DNA of 64,000 bases from an uncultured Microbacterium sp. (GTDB lineage Bacteria; Actinomycetota; Actinomycetes; Actinomycetales; Microbacteriaceae). Positions 17,809 to 30,370 of this stretch are shown here, piece after piece. The stretch covers positions 1 to 64,000 of the forward strand of contig NZ_CANROA010000006.1 in NCBI RefSeq assembly GCF_947632095.1, written 5' to 3'. The translations under genes and the position numbers were made by a program. Numbering within the stretch: position 1 is the first letter of the stretch; every line of letters begins with the position of its first letter. The notes beneath the pieces were generated by a model. The model did not search any database and was not told where the DNA came from. It was given only the letters and a program-made list of their open reading frames with translations.

Positions 17809-18732
17809 GTGATCATCTGGCGTCGATGGATCTTCCCGATCCTGCTCATCCTCGTCTTCGGCGCCTGCGCTGCAGGGCTCATCAAGCTCGCCTTCTTCCC
17901 GGCCGCCGCTGATGCCATGCTCAGGCCCGAGGCGGGGATCTCCGATCCCGTCGTCTCGGTGGAGCGCGGTTCGGTCATCAACGAGCTCAGCCTCGACGGC
18001 AACGTGGCCCGCAACGACTCCTACCCGGTGCGCAGCGAGACCAACGGCACGGTGACGGACGTGAAGGTGTCCAACGGTGCCGCCGTTACCGCGGGCCAGG
18101 TGCTCTTCACCGTCAAGCAGGACTATCCCGAGCGATTCGTCGACATCCTCGCACCGGCTGCCGGCGACCTCTCCGAGATCAGTGTGATCAAGGGGCAGGA
18201 CGTCTCGGTCGGCGGGGACGTCGCGACGTTGACGCCGAGCAGCTATCATCTGCTCGCCACGGTTCAGCCCGTGCAGCTGTACCGCCTGGTCAATGCGCCG
18301 AGCGAGGCCACCGTGACGATCACGGGCGGGCCGGCCCCGTTCACCTGCACGGGCGTCTCCGTGCAGGTGAGCGGGGAGGGCACGGCGAGCGTGCGGTGCG
18401 CGATCCCGGGCGATCAGACGGTCTTCGCGGGGCTTCCCGCACGGATCGACCTCGCCCTCGGTCAGGTCGATGACGCCCTCGTCGTCCCGGTCACCGCTGT
18501 GCAGGGCGGGGCCGAGTCGGGGCTCGTCTGGATCGACGCCGCAGATGGTGAGCCGGAGGAGCGCAGCGTCGTGCTCGGGGTCAACGACGGAGTGTTCGTC
18601 GAGGTCGTCGAAGGGCTCGAAGAGGGCGACATGATCCGCGAGTTCGTTCCCGGGTTCGTCGCCCCGACCGAGGAGTACTGCTACGAGGTCGCCCCCGGCG
18701 AAGAGTACTGCGAGAGCGGGATGACCTGGTGA
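17809..18732 (+). CDS. MacA/HlyD-type membrane-fusion adaptor
   Basis: A 307-residue adaptor. It has an N-terminal membrane helix (IFPILLILVFGACAAGLIKLAFF, about 8-30), a biotinyl-lipoyl-like half-motif (NGTVTDVKVSNGAAVTAGQVLFTV), a beta-barrel region (VFAGLPARIDLALGQVDDALVVPVTAV) and a GVNDGVFVEVVEGLEEGDMI end typical of efflux adaptors. The coiled-coil hairpin found in Gram-negative MacA is absent, as expected without an outer membrane. The C-terminus carries two Cys (YCYEVAPGEEYCES). GTG start with GGAGAGG upstream; it overlaps the ATPase gene by 4 bases. A TATCCT (17762-17767) is a possible -10. Likely exports a peptide or lipid-like cargo. Confidence 0.85.
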   Translation: MIIWRRWIFPILLILVFGACAAGLIKLAFFPAAADAMLRPEAGISDPVVSVERGSVINELSLDGNVARNDSYPVRSETNGTVTDVKVSNGAAVTAGQVLFTVKQDYPERFVDILAPAAGDLSEISVIKGQDVSVGGDVATLTPSSYHLLATVQPVQLYRLVNAPSEATVTITGGPAPFTCTGVSVQVSGEGTASVRCAIPGDQTVFAGLPARIDLALGQVDDALVVPVTAVQGGAESGLVWIDAADGEPEERSVVLGVNDGVFVEVVEGLEEGDMIREFVPGFVAPTEEYCYEVAPGEEYCESGMTW

Positions 18733-19481
18733 GTCTCGTCACTCTGGAGGACGTCACCAAGAGCGTCCTCCTCCCCGATGACTCGCGCCTGGAGATCCTG
18801 CGCGGCATCAGCCTGTCGGTCGGCGCCGGAGACCATGTGTCGATCGTCGGCCGATCCGGATCGGGGAAATCGACGCTCCTGAACATTCTCGGCATGTTGG
18901 ATGCTCCGACCTCGGGCACCGTCGCCTTCAACGACGTCCCGGTGCATCGGATGGGTGCGGGGCGCCTGGATCGGCTGCGCGGCGCGAACGTCGGATTCGT
19001 CTTCCAGCAGTTCAACCTGCTGGCCGGGCGCACCGCCCTCGACAACGTCATGATGCCCCTCGGGCATGCGAAGGGACGCCTGTTCTGGAATCGCCGGGAG
19101 ATCGCGACCGAGATGCTCGAGCGCGTCGGCCTCGGGCACCGGATCGGACAGGTCGCCGACCGGCTCTCGGGCGGTGAGCAGCAGCGCGTCGCGATCGCAC
19201 GGGCCCTGGTGCGCAAGCCCATGCTGATCCTGGCGGATGAGCCCACCGGCGCGCTCGACATCGACACCGGAGCATCCGTCATGTCTCTGCTGGACGAAGT
19301 CGCCACCGAGACGGATGCCGCGCTCGTGACGATCACGCACGATCTGCATGTCGCGGCGCGGGCACGCCGGCACTACCGCCTCGACGCGGGCCGGCTCGAG
19401 CCGGTCGACCTCGGTCGGGCCTTCGAAGCGTCGACTCTCGCCGTGCCGGGACCCGTCTCCGACGAGGAGATGACGGCATGA
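18729..19481 (+). CDS. MacB-type ABC transporter ATPase
   Basis: A 250-residue ABC ATPase of the LolD/MacB group. Walker A GRSGSGKST is near residues 39-47, the Q-loop FVFQQFNLL near 95, the signature LSGGEQQRVAIARAL near 142, Walker B LILADEPTGALD near 162, and the switch THD near 200. The LSGGEQQR and DEPTGALD sequences are those of the macrolide/lipoprotein exporter family. It overlaps the adaptor upstream (GTGA) and the permease downstream (ATGA), forming a three-gene transporter operon. Start GTG. Confidence 0.93.
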   Translation: MSLVTLEDVTKSVLLPDDSRLEILRGISLSVGAGDHVSIVGRSGSGKSTLLNILGMLDAPTSGTVAFNDVPVHRMGAGRLDRLRGANVGFVFQQFNLLAGRTALDNVMMPLGHAKGRLFWNRREIATEMLERVGLGHRIGQVADRLSGGEQQRVAIARALVRKPMLILADEPTGALDIDTGASVMSLLDEVATETDAALVTITHDLHVAARARRHYRLDAGRLEPVDLGRAFEASTLAVPGPVSDEEMTA

Positions 19482-20692
19482 CCGGGCTGATCGGCGCGCT
19501 CGTCGACGCCTGGTCGGAGATCCGTGTCCATCGCCTGCGCGTGCTGCTCAGCCTCATCGGCATCGCCGCCTCGGTGGGCGCGTTGACCACGGTGATCGCG
19601 ATCTCCGAGTACCAGCAGCAGTCCCAGATCGAGCAGTCCGACCGCTACGGCGGACGATCCGCGACGATCGCGGTGTCCGTTTCCGACGACACGGGTGCGC
19701 CCGTCGACTTCGTCGCATTCGATGAGCGCTTCGATCGCGTCACCGAACGATTCGGCTTCAGCCATGCCGCGCGCATCGTCGATCCGATCATGCTGCGCGC
19801 GGATCTTCCTCGCGGAGCCGTCGACGTCGAGGGCCGTCTCGTCGATCCGCAGTACTCGGTGATGCACCGGGAGAAGCTGCTGGAGGGCCGCTGGTTCCGC
19901 CCCGGCGACGAATCGGCCCTCGCACCGCCCGTCGTGATCACCGAGCCGCTGTGGGATGAGCTGGGGCGCATCCCGATCTCCCAGCATCCGACGCTCCGGC
20001 TCAGCGGGGACGAGGGCGGGGTCTATCAGATCGTCGGCGTCACGGCCAAGCAGGGGATCTGGGATGAGCAGCTGCGCGTCGATGTGCTCTACGACGCCTA
20101 CATGTCCCGGGTCGATCAGCTGCCCGAGGGCACATGGCCACGGCATGAGATCTGGCTCTCGGACGAGCAGGTGGCCGAGATCGCGCCGGTGCTCGCCATG
20201 GATCTGCGTGCCGGGCTCCCCGACGGGCAGACGGTGCGGATCGAGCGCACGGACTGGGCCTCCCAACCGGGCTTCGACGACGTCTCGGCGACCTTCGAGC
20301 TGATCACCGGCGGGATCGCGGGACTCATCCTGGCGCTCGGCGCACTCAGCCTCATCAACATCCAGCTCGTCGCGATGCGCCAGCGTGTGCGCGAGATCGG
20401 CGTCCGGCGAGCTTTCGGCGCGACCTCCGGGCGGATCTTCGTCTCCGTGCTGCTGGAGAGCCTCGTGGCGACGACCGTCGCCGGCGTCATCGGCATCGCC
20501 CTGGTCGTGGCGGTGCTGCGGTCGGACTGGGTGGTGCCGGCGATCTTCGGTGAGATGCAGGACACCCCGCCGTTCCCGATGCGTGCGGCGATCACGGGCC
20601 TCGTGGCCTCGGTCATCGTCGGCGCGATCGCCGGATTCATCCCGGCTCTGGTCGCGCTGCGCGTGAAGGTGATCGACGCGATCCGATTCTGA
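19478..20692 (+). CDS. MacB-type ABC transporter permease (FtsX-like)
   Basis: A 404-residue permease with the MacB layout: helix one near 20-45, a large extracytoplasmic domain (about 50-270), then three C-terminal helices (about 275-300, 325-350, 370-395). The LVAMRQRVREIGVRRAFGAT segment after helix two is the coupling motif of FtsX-domain permeases. It works with the ATPase at 18729 and adaptor at 17809. The cargo is not evident. It converges with the RDD gene 20 bases away. Confidence 0.92.
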   Translation: MTGLIGALVDAWSEIRVHRLRVLLSLIGIAASVGALTTVIAISEYQQQSQIEQSDRYGGRSATIAVSVSDDTGAPVDFVAFDERFDRVTERFGFSHAARIVDPIMLRADLPRGAVDVEGRLVDPQYSVMHREKLLEGRWFRPGDESALAPPVVITEPLWDELGRIPISQHPTLRLSGDEGGVYQIVGVTAKQGIWDEQLRVDVLYDAYMSRVDQLPEGTWPRHEIWLSDEQVAEIAPVLAMDLRAGLPDGQTVRIERTDWASQPGFDDVSATFELITGGIAGLILALGALSLINIQLVAMRQRVREIGVRRAFGATSGRIFVSVLLESLVATTVAGVIGIALVVAVLRSDWVVPAIFGEMQDTPPFPMRAAITGLVASVIVGAIAGFIPALVALRVKVIDAIRF

Positions 20693-20712
20693 GAATGCGT
20701 GCCGGTCGGTGA

Positions 20713-21522
20713 TCAGACGCCGACGCGCCGACCGGTGAGCTTCTCGGCGCGGGCATCGGCGATCGCCAGGGCGCGGCGCTCGCGTTCGCGGCGGAGCGCG
20801 GTGATCGCGATGAGGACCTGCTCGGGGTGTGCGGCGGGCTGCGGCGAGATGAAGGCGGATGCCTCGTCGACGAGCTCCTGCGCGATGCGGGCCCGCGCGG
20901 GCGGCGACATGCGCTCCGCGTGCTGGAGGAACTGCGAGATGCGCCGTGCCAGACGGTCGGGCATGCGCGCCACATCGGCGATCTGCGCCCACCCGGCGAG
21001 GGCCTGCGGTATGACGGGGGAGAGCGCGGTCAATCGCGGCGTGCGCACGCGCTGGCTGTATGTGCCGGCGACGAGGTCGCCCAGGCGCTGCGAACGCGCC
21101 GTGAAGGCTCCGGTGAGCAGCGCGATCGCCCCGACCGTCATGTAGATCTCGAGAACACCGATCAACGCGCGGATGAACGCGTGGCGGAAGCCCGCCGCCC
21201 CGCCGTCCAGCCGTACGATGCGGCCGCCGACGGCGAGTTTTCCGAGGCTGCGCCCGTGCAGGGCGACCTCCAGCACGATCGGCACGATCACGAAGCACAC
21301 GACCATCGCGACGATGGCGAGAATGCCGTCGATCGACGAATCGCCGATGCCCCGGTCGAACACCCAGAAACGCAGCCACAGGAACAGGATGAACAGGATC
21401 CAGCCGACGGCCATGTCGATCGCGGCGCCCAGAGCGCGCATGAAGAACCCGAGGGGCTGAACATCGATGGCGACGGCTTCGCCGGACAGCACCTCGTCCG
21501 CGGTGTCGATCGGCGTAGACAT
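20713..21522 (-). CDS. RDD-family membrane protein
   Basis: A 269-residue protein with an RDD domain at about residues 20-155: FFMRALGAAIDMAVGW, three hydrophobic segments, and GRSLGKLAVGGRIVRLDGG. A soluble Arg/Ala-rich helical tail (about 180-269) follows. Function unproven; RDD proteins are proposed transport or envelope factors. The pairing with a divergent SpoIIM-family gene is conserved in actinobacteria next to DUF58/MoxR genes. The ATG faces the SpoIIM start across only 16 bases. Confidence 0.9.
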   Translation of the reverse strand: MSTPIDTADEVLSGEAVAIDVQPLGFFMRALGAAIDMAVGWILFILFLWLRFWVFDRGIGDSSIDGILAIVAMVVCFVIVPIVLEVALHGRSLGKLAVGGRIVRLDGGAAGFRHAFIRALIGVLEIYMTVGAIALLTGAFTARSQRLGDLVAGTYSQRVRTPRLTALSPVIPQALAGWAQIADVARMPDRLARRISQFLQHAERMSPPARARIAQELVDEASAFISPQPAAHPEQVLIAITALRRERERRALAIADARAEKLTGRRVGV

Positions 21523-21538
21523 AGGTACAGTAAATCAG
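21523..21538. promoter_or_regulatory. 16-base divergent region with overlapping -10 boxes
   Basis: The region between the RDD ATG and the SpoIIM GTG contains TACAGT (21526-21531) on the plus strand, 7 bases before the GTG, and its near mirror TACTGT (21532-21527) on the minus strand, 4 bases before the ATG. The core TACAGTA overlaps on both strands, so the two leaderless promoters would compete for the same DNA. Confidence 0.45.
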
Positions 21539-22531
21539 GTGGATGCCGATGCCTTGACCGATGCGCGCCGTAGTGAGTGGGAACGGCTCGACGAGCTCAG
21601 CCGACAGAAGCTCGACGGCGCCGGCGTCGATGAACTGATCGTCCGCTACCGGGCGGCATCCGCGGATCTCGCCGAGCTCAAGACCTCGGTCGGGGACTCG
21701 CCGCAGGGCGCCTACGTGTCGCTGATCCTCGCGCGGGCCCGATTGCGACTGACGGGCGCCTCCGACAGCATCCTTACCCAGATCACCCGATTCTTCGCCG
21801 ATCAGCTGCCCGCGGCCTTCTACCGGCTGCGCTGGACGACCCTCGTGATCGCGCTCGTGTTCATCGCGGTCGTCGCAGGCGTCGCCGTCTGGATCTCTTC
21901 GGACCCCGCGCTCGTCGCGGCCCTCGGGCCCGCCGATCTACTGCAGCAGTACGCCGATGAGAGCTTCACCGGCTATTACACCGAGAACCCCGCCGCGGTC
22001 TTCGCGGGAATGGTGTGGACCAACAACGCGTGGATCGCCGTGCAGTGCGTGCTGTTCGGAGTGACCGGCATCTGGCCGATCTACGTCATCGTGCAGAACG
22101 CCTTCGGCGTCGGCGTCTCTGCGGCGGTCATGGCCGCTCACGACCGCGTCGACGTCTTCGTGCTTTACATCCTCCCGCACGGCATGCTCGAGATGACGAG
22201 CATCTTCGTCGCCGCCGCCGGCGGGCTGCACCTGTTCTGGGCATGGGTCGCGCCCGGGCACCGCACGCGTGCGGCAGCGCTCGCCGAAGAGGGCCGGGCA
22301 CTGGCAACCGTGGCGATCGGCCTCGTGTTCGCCCTGTTCCTCTCCGGTCTCGTGGAGGGTTTCATCACCGGATGGTCGCTGCCATGGCCGATCAAACTGG
22401 GCATCGGCGCCGCGGCGTTGGCCGTGTTCCTCGTCTACATGCTCGTCGTCGGCGGGCGCGCCTATCGGCGAGGGGAGCGGGGCGACCTGCTGGAACACGA
22501 AGCGGGCACGCCCCGGCTCGTCGCCGGATGA
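21539..22531 (+). CDS. SpoIIM-family (stage II sporulation protein M-like) membrane protein
   Basis: A 330-residue protein: a soluble helical N-terminus (about 1-95, including RRSEWERLDELSRQK and RARLRLTG), then five or more membrane helices. The HGMLEMTSIFVAAAGGLHLFWAW block with EMTSIF is the hallmark of the family (DUF95/SpoIIM). The name comes from Bacillus; no sporulation is implied here. The GTG at 21539 is chosen because it is 7 bases after TACAGT and the mature family N-terminus starts there; an upstream ATG would overlap the RDD gene. Confidence 0.87.
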   Translation: MDADALTDARRSEWERLDELSRQKLDGAGVDELIVRYRAASADLAELKTSVGDSPQGAYVSLILARARLRLTGASDSILTQITRFFADQLPAAFYRLRWTTLVIALVFIAVVAGVAVWISSDPALVAALGPADLLQQYADESFTGYYTENPAAVFAGMVWTNNAWIAVQCVLFGVTGIWPIYVIVQNAFGVGVSAAVMAAHDRVDVFVLYILPHGMLEMTSIFVAAAGGLHLFWAWVAPGHRTRAAALAEEGRALATVAIGLVFALFLSGLVEGFITGWSLPWPIKLGIGAAALAVFLVYMLVVGGRAYRRGERGDLLEHEAGTPRLVAG

Positions 22532-22543
22532 CATGCCCGCTTC
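22499..22543. terminator. branched hairpin between convergent genes
   Basis: A 10-bp stem (22499-22508 with 22534-22543) encloses a second stem CCGGC/GCCGG (22513-22517 with 22523-22527). It spans the SpoIIM stop codon and ends 16 bases before the aqpZ stop, so it could terminate both convergent transcripts. No U-tract. Confidence 0.5.
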
Positions 22544-22558
22544 GCCTGGTGCGCTGAA

Positions 22559-26163
<3,605 letters not shown>

Positions 26164-26170
26164 TCCCCTG

Positions 26171-26212
26171 ACGAGGAACGGCCCGCACCGAGAGGTGCGG
26201 GCCGTTCCTCGT
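26171..26212. terminator. perfect 19-bp hairpin after katG
   Basis: Arms 26171-26189 and 26194-26212 pair without mismatch around a GAGA tetraloop. It begins 8 bases after the katG stop codon and lies between convergent katG and the DUF58 gene, so it probably serves both strands. There is no U-tract. Confidence 0.85.
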
Positions 26213-26234
26213 TCCACGACGGAGCCGGGAAGCG

Positions 26235-27542
26235 TCAGAGGCGGCCTGCCGCCTTCAACTCGAGGTAGCGGTCGGCGATGCGCGGCGGCAGATTCTCGGG
26301 GTCGGCGGCGATGGCCTCCCCGCCCGCGCGACGGACCGCATCGGCCACGTTCTCGGCGTCACGCATGGTGCGCTCGGCCGCGGCGGCCAGATATACGTCC
26401 TCGCGCGAATCGCGTCGTTGCGCGACGGCACCGATCGCATCATCCGTCACCGAGCCCACGAGCACAGTCGTCGCACGGGAAGCGTTCGGGAAGGCCCCGA
26501 GGAAGCCGCGCGCCGACTCCGCGGCATCCTGTGCGGTGAGAACGACGATGAGGGAAGGGCGCGTCGTCAGCGAACGGATCGCGCCGAAGGCGCCGCCCCA
26601 GTCGGTATCGACGAGACGCGCGTGCACGGGGGCCATGGCATCCGTCAGCGCCGGCAGCAGACCGACTCCGTCGACTCCCGTGACCCGCCCGCGGACGGTC
26701 CGGTCGTACATCAGCAGGTGCACATGATCGCCTGCTCGAGAGGCGAGAGCCGCCAGCAGCAGGGAAGCCTCGAGCGAAGCATCCAATCGGGTTCCATCGC
26801 CCACACGCGCCGCCGCAGTGCGCCCGGTGTCGATGAGGATCACGACATGGCGGTCGCGCTCGGGGCGCCACGTGCGCAGCATCGTCGTTCCCGCACGCGC
26901 CGTCGCCCGCCAATCGATCGAACGCACATCATCGCCGCGCACGTACTCGCGCAGCGAGTCGAACTCCGTTCCCTGACCGCGCACCTGGATGCTCGTGTTG
27001 CCGTCGAGCTCGCGCAGGCGCGCGAGCCGGGAGGGCAGATGCTTGCGGCTGGCGAAGGCGGGGAGCACACGAACCGCACCGCGCACATCATGGCGCGCCT
27101 GTCGCCCGCCCAGGCCGAGCGGCCCCCGCGAACGGATCACGACGAACTCGCTCACCAGCTCACCGCGTCGGCGGGGGAGCAGGGGCACGCTCACACGCCC
27201 GCGCTCACCCGGCGGGACCCGCAGGGCGAGACGCTGCGACGATGCCCCGGCCGTCGGCTGCCACGCATCGCGAACACGCGCGTTCACCGTGCGGACGCCG
27301 TGATTGTGCACCGCGACGCTCGTCTCGACCGGCTCCGACAACCGCGCGCGCGCCGGTACCCGGCGGCTGACGGTCAGCGACTTCGCGCTCGCCGCGAGGA
27401 TCACATCCAGCACCAGCAGCACGGCGCACAGCAGGAGCCAACCGGCGAGCGCCGCCCATACGGGAACGCCCGCCGTCGCGAGGGCGACGAGCGGGACGAC
27501 ACCGACCCCGACGATCAGGGCGAGACGGGAAGAGAGGAACAC
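26235..27542 (-). CDS. DUF58-domain protein
   Basis: A 435-residue protein with two N-terminal membrane helices (about 7-27 and 30-50), a beta-rich outer region, and the DUF58 signature near residues 190-240: GQGTEFDSLREYVRGDDVRSIDWRATARAG. A von Willebrand A-like domain follows (HVVILIDTGRT as the MIDAS-like start). DUF58 proteins are partners of MoxR AAA+ ATPases, and the moxR gene is immediately upstream (TAA and GTG one base apart). Role in envelope maturation is inferred from the family. Confidence 0.9.
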   Translation of the reverse strand: MFLSSRLALIVGVGVVPLVALATAGVPVWAALAGWLLLCAVLLVLDVILAASAKSLTVSRRVPARARLSEPVETSVAVHNHGVRTVNARVRDAWQPTAGASSQRLALRVPPGERGRVSVPLLPRRRGELVSEFVVIRSRGPLGLGGRQARHDVRGAVRVLPAFASRKHLPSRLARLRELDGNTSIQVRGQGTEFDSLREYVRGDDVRSIDWRATARAGTTMLRTWRPERDRHVVILIDTGRTAAARVGDGTRLDASLEASLLLAALASRAGDHVHLLMYDRTVRGRVTGVDGVGLLPALTDAMAPVHARLVDTDWGGAFGAIRSLTTRPSLIVVLTAQDAAESARGFLGAFPNASRATTVLVGSVTDDAIGAVAQRRDSREDVYLAAAAERTMRDAENVADAVRRAGGEAIAADPENLPPRIADRYLELKAAGRL

Positions 27543-27543
27543 C

Positions 27544-28521
27544 TTAGAACGGCACCCGGGTCTGCTGGATCACCGAGGCGAGCACAGCATCGGCCGATAC
27601 GCCCTCCATCTCGGCATCCGGTCGCAGCTGAAGACGGTGGCGCCACACGGGCAGGAGCATCGTCTGGATGTGGTCCGGCGTCACCGCGGTCGATCCGTTC
27701 AACCAGGCCCAGGCCTTCGCGGCCGCGAGCAGGCCCGTCGAAGCACGAGGGCTGGCGCCCAGCAGCACGGACGGCGATTCGCGCGTGGCGCGGGCGAGGT
27801 CGACGACATAGCCGAGCACCTCATCCGTCACGGCGACGCGGGCCGCGGCATCCTGTGCCGCACGGATCTCGTCGGCGGTGACGGCCGGCTCGACACCCGT
27901 CAGCGCCCGCGGCGAGAACCCGCCCGAGTGCAGGCGCAGCACCGTGACCTCCGCATCGCGCTCGGGCATGCCGACGACGAGCTTCATGAGGAAACGGTCC
28001 AACTGGGCCTCGGGCAACGAGTATGTTCCCTCGTGCTCGATCGGGTTCTGCGTGGCGGCGACGATGAACGGATCGGGCAGATCGCGGCTGGTGCCGTCGG
28101 CGGAAATCTGACGCTCCTCCATGGCCTCCAGAAGCGCGGCCTGCGTCTTCGGGGGCGTGCGGTTGATCTCATCAGCCAGGAGCACGTTGGTGAAGACCGG
28201 GCCCGCGCGGAACTCGAACTCACCGGTTCGCGCGTCGTAGACGAGCGAACCCGTCACATCGCCGGGCATGAGGTCGGGGGTGAACTGGACGCGCTTCGTG
28301 TCCAGGCCCAGGGCACGCGCGAACGAGCGCACGACGAGCGTCTTGGCGACGCCCGGCACACCCTCGAGCAGAACGTGACCGCGCGAGAGCAGGCACACGA
28401 GGAGCCCGGTGACCGTGCCGGCTTGGCCGATCACGGCCTTGTCGACCTCGGCGCGGACGCGGTGCATCGCCGCCCGCAACTGTGCATCGTCCAGATGCGT
28501 CGGGGGTGCGGTTTCGGTCAC
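27544..28521 (-). CDS. moxR: MoxR-family AAA+ ATPase
   Basis: A 325-residue AAA+ ATPase. Walker A is LEGVPGVAKT near 53-62, Walker B VLLADEINRTPPKTQAALLEAMEE near 117, sensor-1 ATQNP near 157, and the family PEAQLDRFLMK segment follows. MoxR ATPases act as chaperones for metal or cofactor insertion and assembly, usually with vWA or DUF58 proteins. GTG 28521 gives a 4-base overlap (GTGA) with the DUF4350 gene upstream and the correct N-terminus for the family. Confidence 0.93.
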   Translation of the reverse strand: MTETAPPTHLDDAQLRAAMHRVRAEVDKAVIGQAGTVTGLLVCLLSRGHVLLEGVPGVAKTLVVRSFARALGLDTKRVQFTPDLMPGDVTGSLVYDARTGEFEFRAGPVFTNVLLADEINRTPPKTQAALLEAMEERQISADGTSRDLPDPFIVAATQNPIEHEGTYSLPEAQLDRFLMKLVVGMPERDAEVTVLRLHSGGFSPRALTGVEPAVTADEIRAAQDAAARVAVTDEVLGYVVDLARATRESPSVLLGASPRASTGLLAAAKAWAWLNGSTAVTPDHIQTMLLPVWRHRLQLRPDAEMEGVSADAVLASVIQQTRVPF

Positions 28522-29717
28522 GGGGTGTTCCTTTCCACATGGGCGGCGGTGTCGACCGCCGCCTCGAGTTCGGAGAGTCGACGGGCGGCGTCGACCAGGT
28601 CGGGATCGCTCGTCGGCAGGGAGCCTGCGAGGAGATCGTAGAGGGAGCCGCGCGGGATGCGCAGACGATCGGATGCCGCATCGGCGACCTCCGCGGGGGT
28701 GGCGGATGCCGCGAGCCCGAGGCGGGCGGCGAGACGTCGCAGCGACCCCTCGCGCAGCGCCTGGGCGGCATGGGCGGCGTCGCCGGCCCGTGCCGTCAGG
28801 CGAGCGCGCCCCTGCATCGTCTCCGAGGCGCGGACGGTGACCGGCAGAGTCTCGGCGACGAGCGGACCGAAGCGCTGTCCGCGGGCGACCGCGGCGACCG
28901 CGCCGGCGACGATGAGCAGCAGGATCGCCGGGGTCACCCACTCGGGCGTCAGCTCCGCCAGCGACGGTGCCTCCTGCGCCTCGATGTCGGAATCGGCGTA
29001 CGAGGGCACGTACCAGACGATCTTCTCGGCCTGGGCGAGCAGGGCGATCCCGAGTGCCGCATTACCGTCTTCGATGAGAGCATCGTTGCTGAACAGTGCG
29101 CCGGCTTCGAGTAGCAGCGTCCGGCCCGAACCCCGCTCATCCACGAGCAGCCCGGCACCGCCATCCGCATCGACGAAGCATCCGGTCACGCCCGCCGCAG
29201 GGGAGAAGAACCGTTCGGGGCGGATGCCGCCGACATTCGCCAACTCCGGCAGCGCGCACACCGCGCTGAGCGGTTCGTGCGTCGCACCCACCGTGTTCTC
29301 GCCGATCTCGAGCAGCCGCAGCATCCGGCTCGACGCCGAGAGGACGACGGCATCGTCCGCACCGTCGAGGAGTTCCAGGACGGCATCATCGCTCAACGCG
29401 AAGGGGTCGCTCATGACGAGCATCGCACCATCGTCCAGGGCCGCCATCGCTGCCGACCGGGTGCGCACCACCGAGATATCGGTGCCCTGGTCTCGCAGAA
29501 GCTCGGCGAGAGCCAGACTCCCGCTGCCCTTCGCGCTCTCCGGGTCGAGCGCGTTCCGGCTCTCCGGTGCGCTGATCGCGAGGGCGCCGACGACGAGCGC
29601 GAACAGTGCGGCGACGGCGATCAGCCCGACCCAACCGGCCAGAGCGCCCCACCGGCGCGCCGGCTTCGCCGCCGTGCCGACCGGTGGTGCGGACTCGTGC
29701 GCGTCGAGAACAGTCAT
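28518..29717 (-). CDS. DUF4350-domain membrane protein
   Basis: A 399-residue protein. A membrane helix near 27-50 (LAGWVGLIAVAALFALVVGALAI) is followed by an extracytoplasmic DUF4350-like domain (ESAKGSGSLALAELLRDQGTDISVV; DGAMLVMSDPFALSDDAV), a second helix near 262-285, and a cytoplasmic helical tail. Two Cys in the outer domain (about 153 and 180) could form a disulfide. Coupled by overlaps to moxR downstream and the DUF4129 gene upstream, as in the conserved actinobacterial MoxR cluster. Function unknown. Confidence 0.85.
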   Translation of the reverse strand: MTVLDAHESAPPVGTAAKPARRWGALAGWVGLIAVAALFALVVGALAISAPESRNALDPESAKGSGSLALAELLRDQGTDISVVRTRSAAMAALDDGAMLVMSDPFALSDDAVLELLDGADDAVVLSASSRMLRLLEIGENTVGATHEPLSAVCALPELANVGGIRPERFFSPAAGVTGCFVDADGGAGLLVDERGSGRTLLLEAGALFSNDALIEDGNAALGIALLAQAEKIVWYVPSYADSDIEAQEAPSLAELTPEWVTPAILLLIVAGAVAAVARGQRFGPLVAETLPVTVRASETMQGRARLTARAGDAAHAAQALREGSLRRLAARLGLAASATPAEVADAASDRLRIPRGSLYDLLAGSLPTSDPDLVDAARRLSELEAAVDTAAHVERNTP

Positions 29718-30370
29718 GCGGAGACCGCCTCCCCGGGCGATACCGGCAGCGGGGCGCTCATGAGCAGCTCATCCGTGCGCGCCAGCTCCTGATAGCTCTC
29801 GGCCGAGGCCGGCCGACGCAGATAGCGCACATCGTCGAAGGCACCCGCCGCGGCCGTGAGCGCGTCCCGATGGCCCTCGAAAGCCCGCGCCGACTCACGG
29901 GCGAGGGACTGCGCGGTCGCACCCGGCGACGGATCGATCACATCGCGTTCGATAAGCCCGCGCGCGAGCCCGCGGAACCGGAGCACCGTGGCCGCATCCC
30001 AGTCCTCGCGCTGGGCGGCGCGCTCAGCGTCTGCCCGCAGCTGGGCTGCAGAGCGGTCATCGCGCTCTCCGAGCAAGTCCGTCACGCCCCGGCGCATCCG
30101 CTGCGAACGACGGGGCCGTCCCCACAGGATCAGCACGGTGACGAGCGCGGCGACGAGCACGATGATCATGATGACCAGAGCGAACCCTCCCGCGCTCTGC
30201 CCGGTCTCTGCGGAGAACAGGCTCGCGATGAAGTCCGCGACATCCTCGGCGAGGCGGTCGAACCACGTCGGCTTCGCGGCGGCGTAGCGCGGGTTCTGCA
30301 GCTCCTGCTCGGCGAGGCGGCGGGCCTCCTCGGCATCCGGAGCAGCGGGATCGAGATCGAACGAGGTCAT
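29714..30370 (-). CDS. DUF4129-domain protein
   Basis: A 218-residue protein with an N-terminal amphipathic segment (AEEARRLAEQELQNPRYAAAKPTWFDRLAEDVADFI), one membrane helix (about 65-85) and a cytoplasmic C-terminal DUF4129-like domain (RFRGLARGLIERDVIDPSPGATAQSLARESARAF, then DDVRYLRRPASAESYQELARTDELL). ATG 30370 gives a 4-base overlap with the upstream membrane protein. The DUF4129 domain is found next to DUF58/MoxR genes or fused to transglutaminases. Exact role unknown. Confidence 0.85.
   Translation of the reverse strand: MTSFDLDPAAPDAEEARRLAEQELQNPRYAAAKPTWFDRLAEDVADFIASLFSAETGQSAGGFALVIMIIVLVAALVTVLILWGRPRRSQRMRRGVTDLLGERDDRSAAQLRADAERAAQREDWDAATVLRFRGLARGLIERDVIDPSPGATAQSLARESARAFEGHRDALTAAAGAFDDVRYLRRPASAESYQELARTDELLMSAPLPVSPGEAVSA

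Noticed and set aside
21539..22531. Evidence of sporulation from the SpoIIM-family gene
   Set aside because: The family is widespread in non-sporulating actinobacteria and no other sporulation genes are present.
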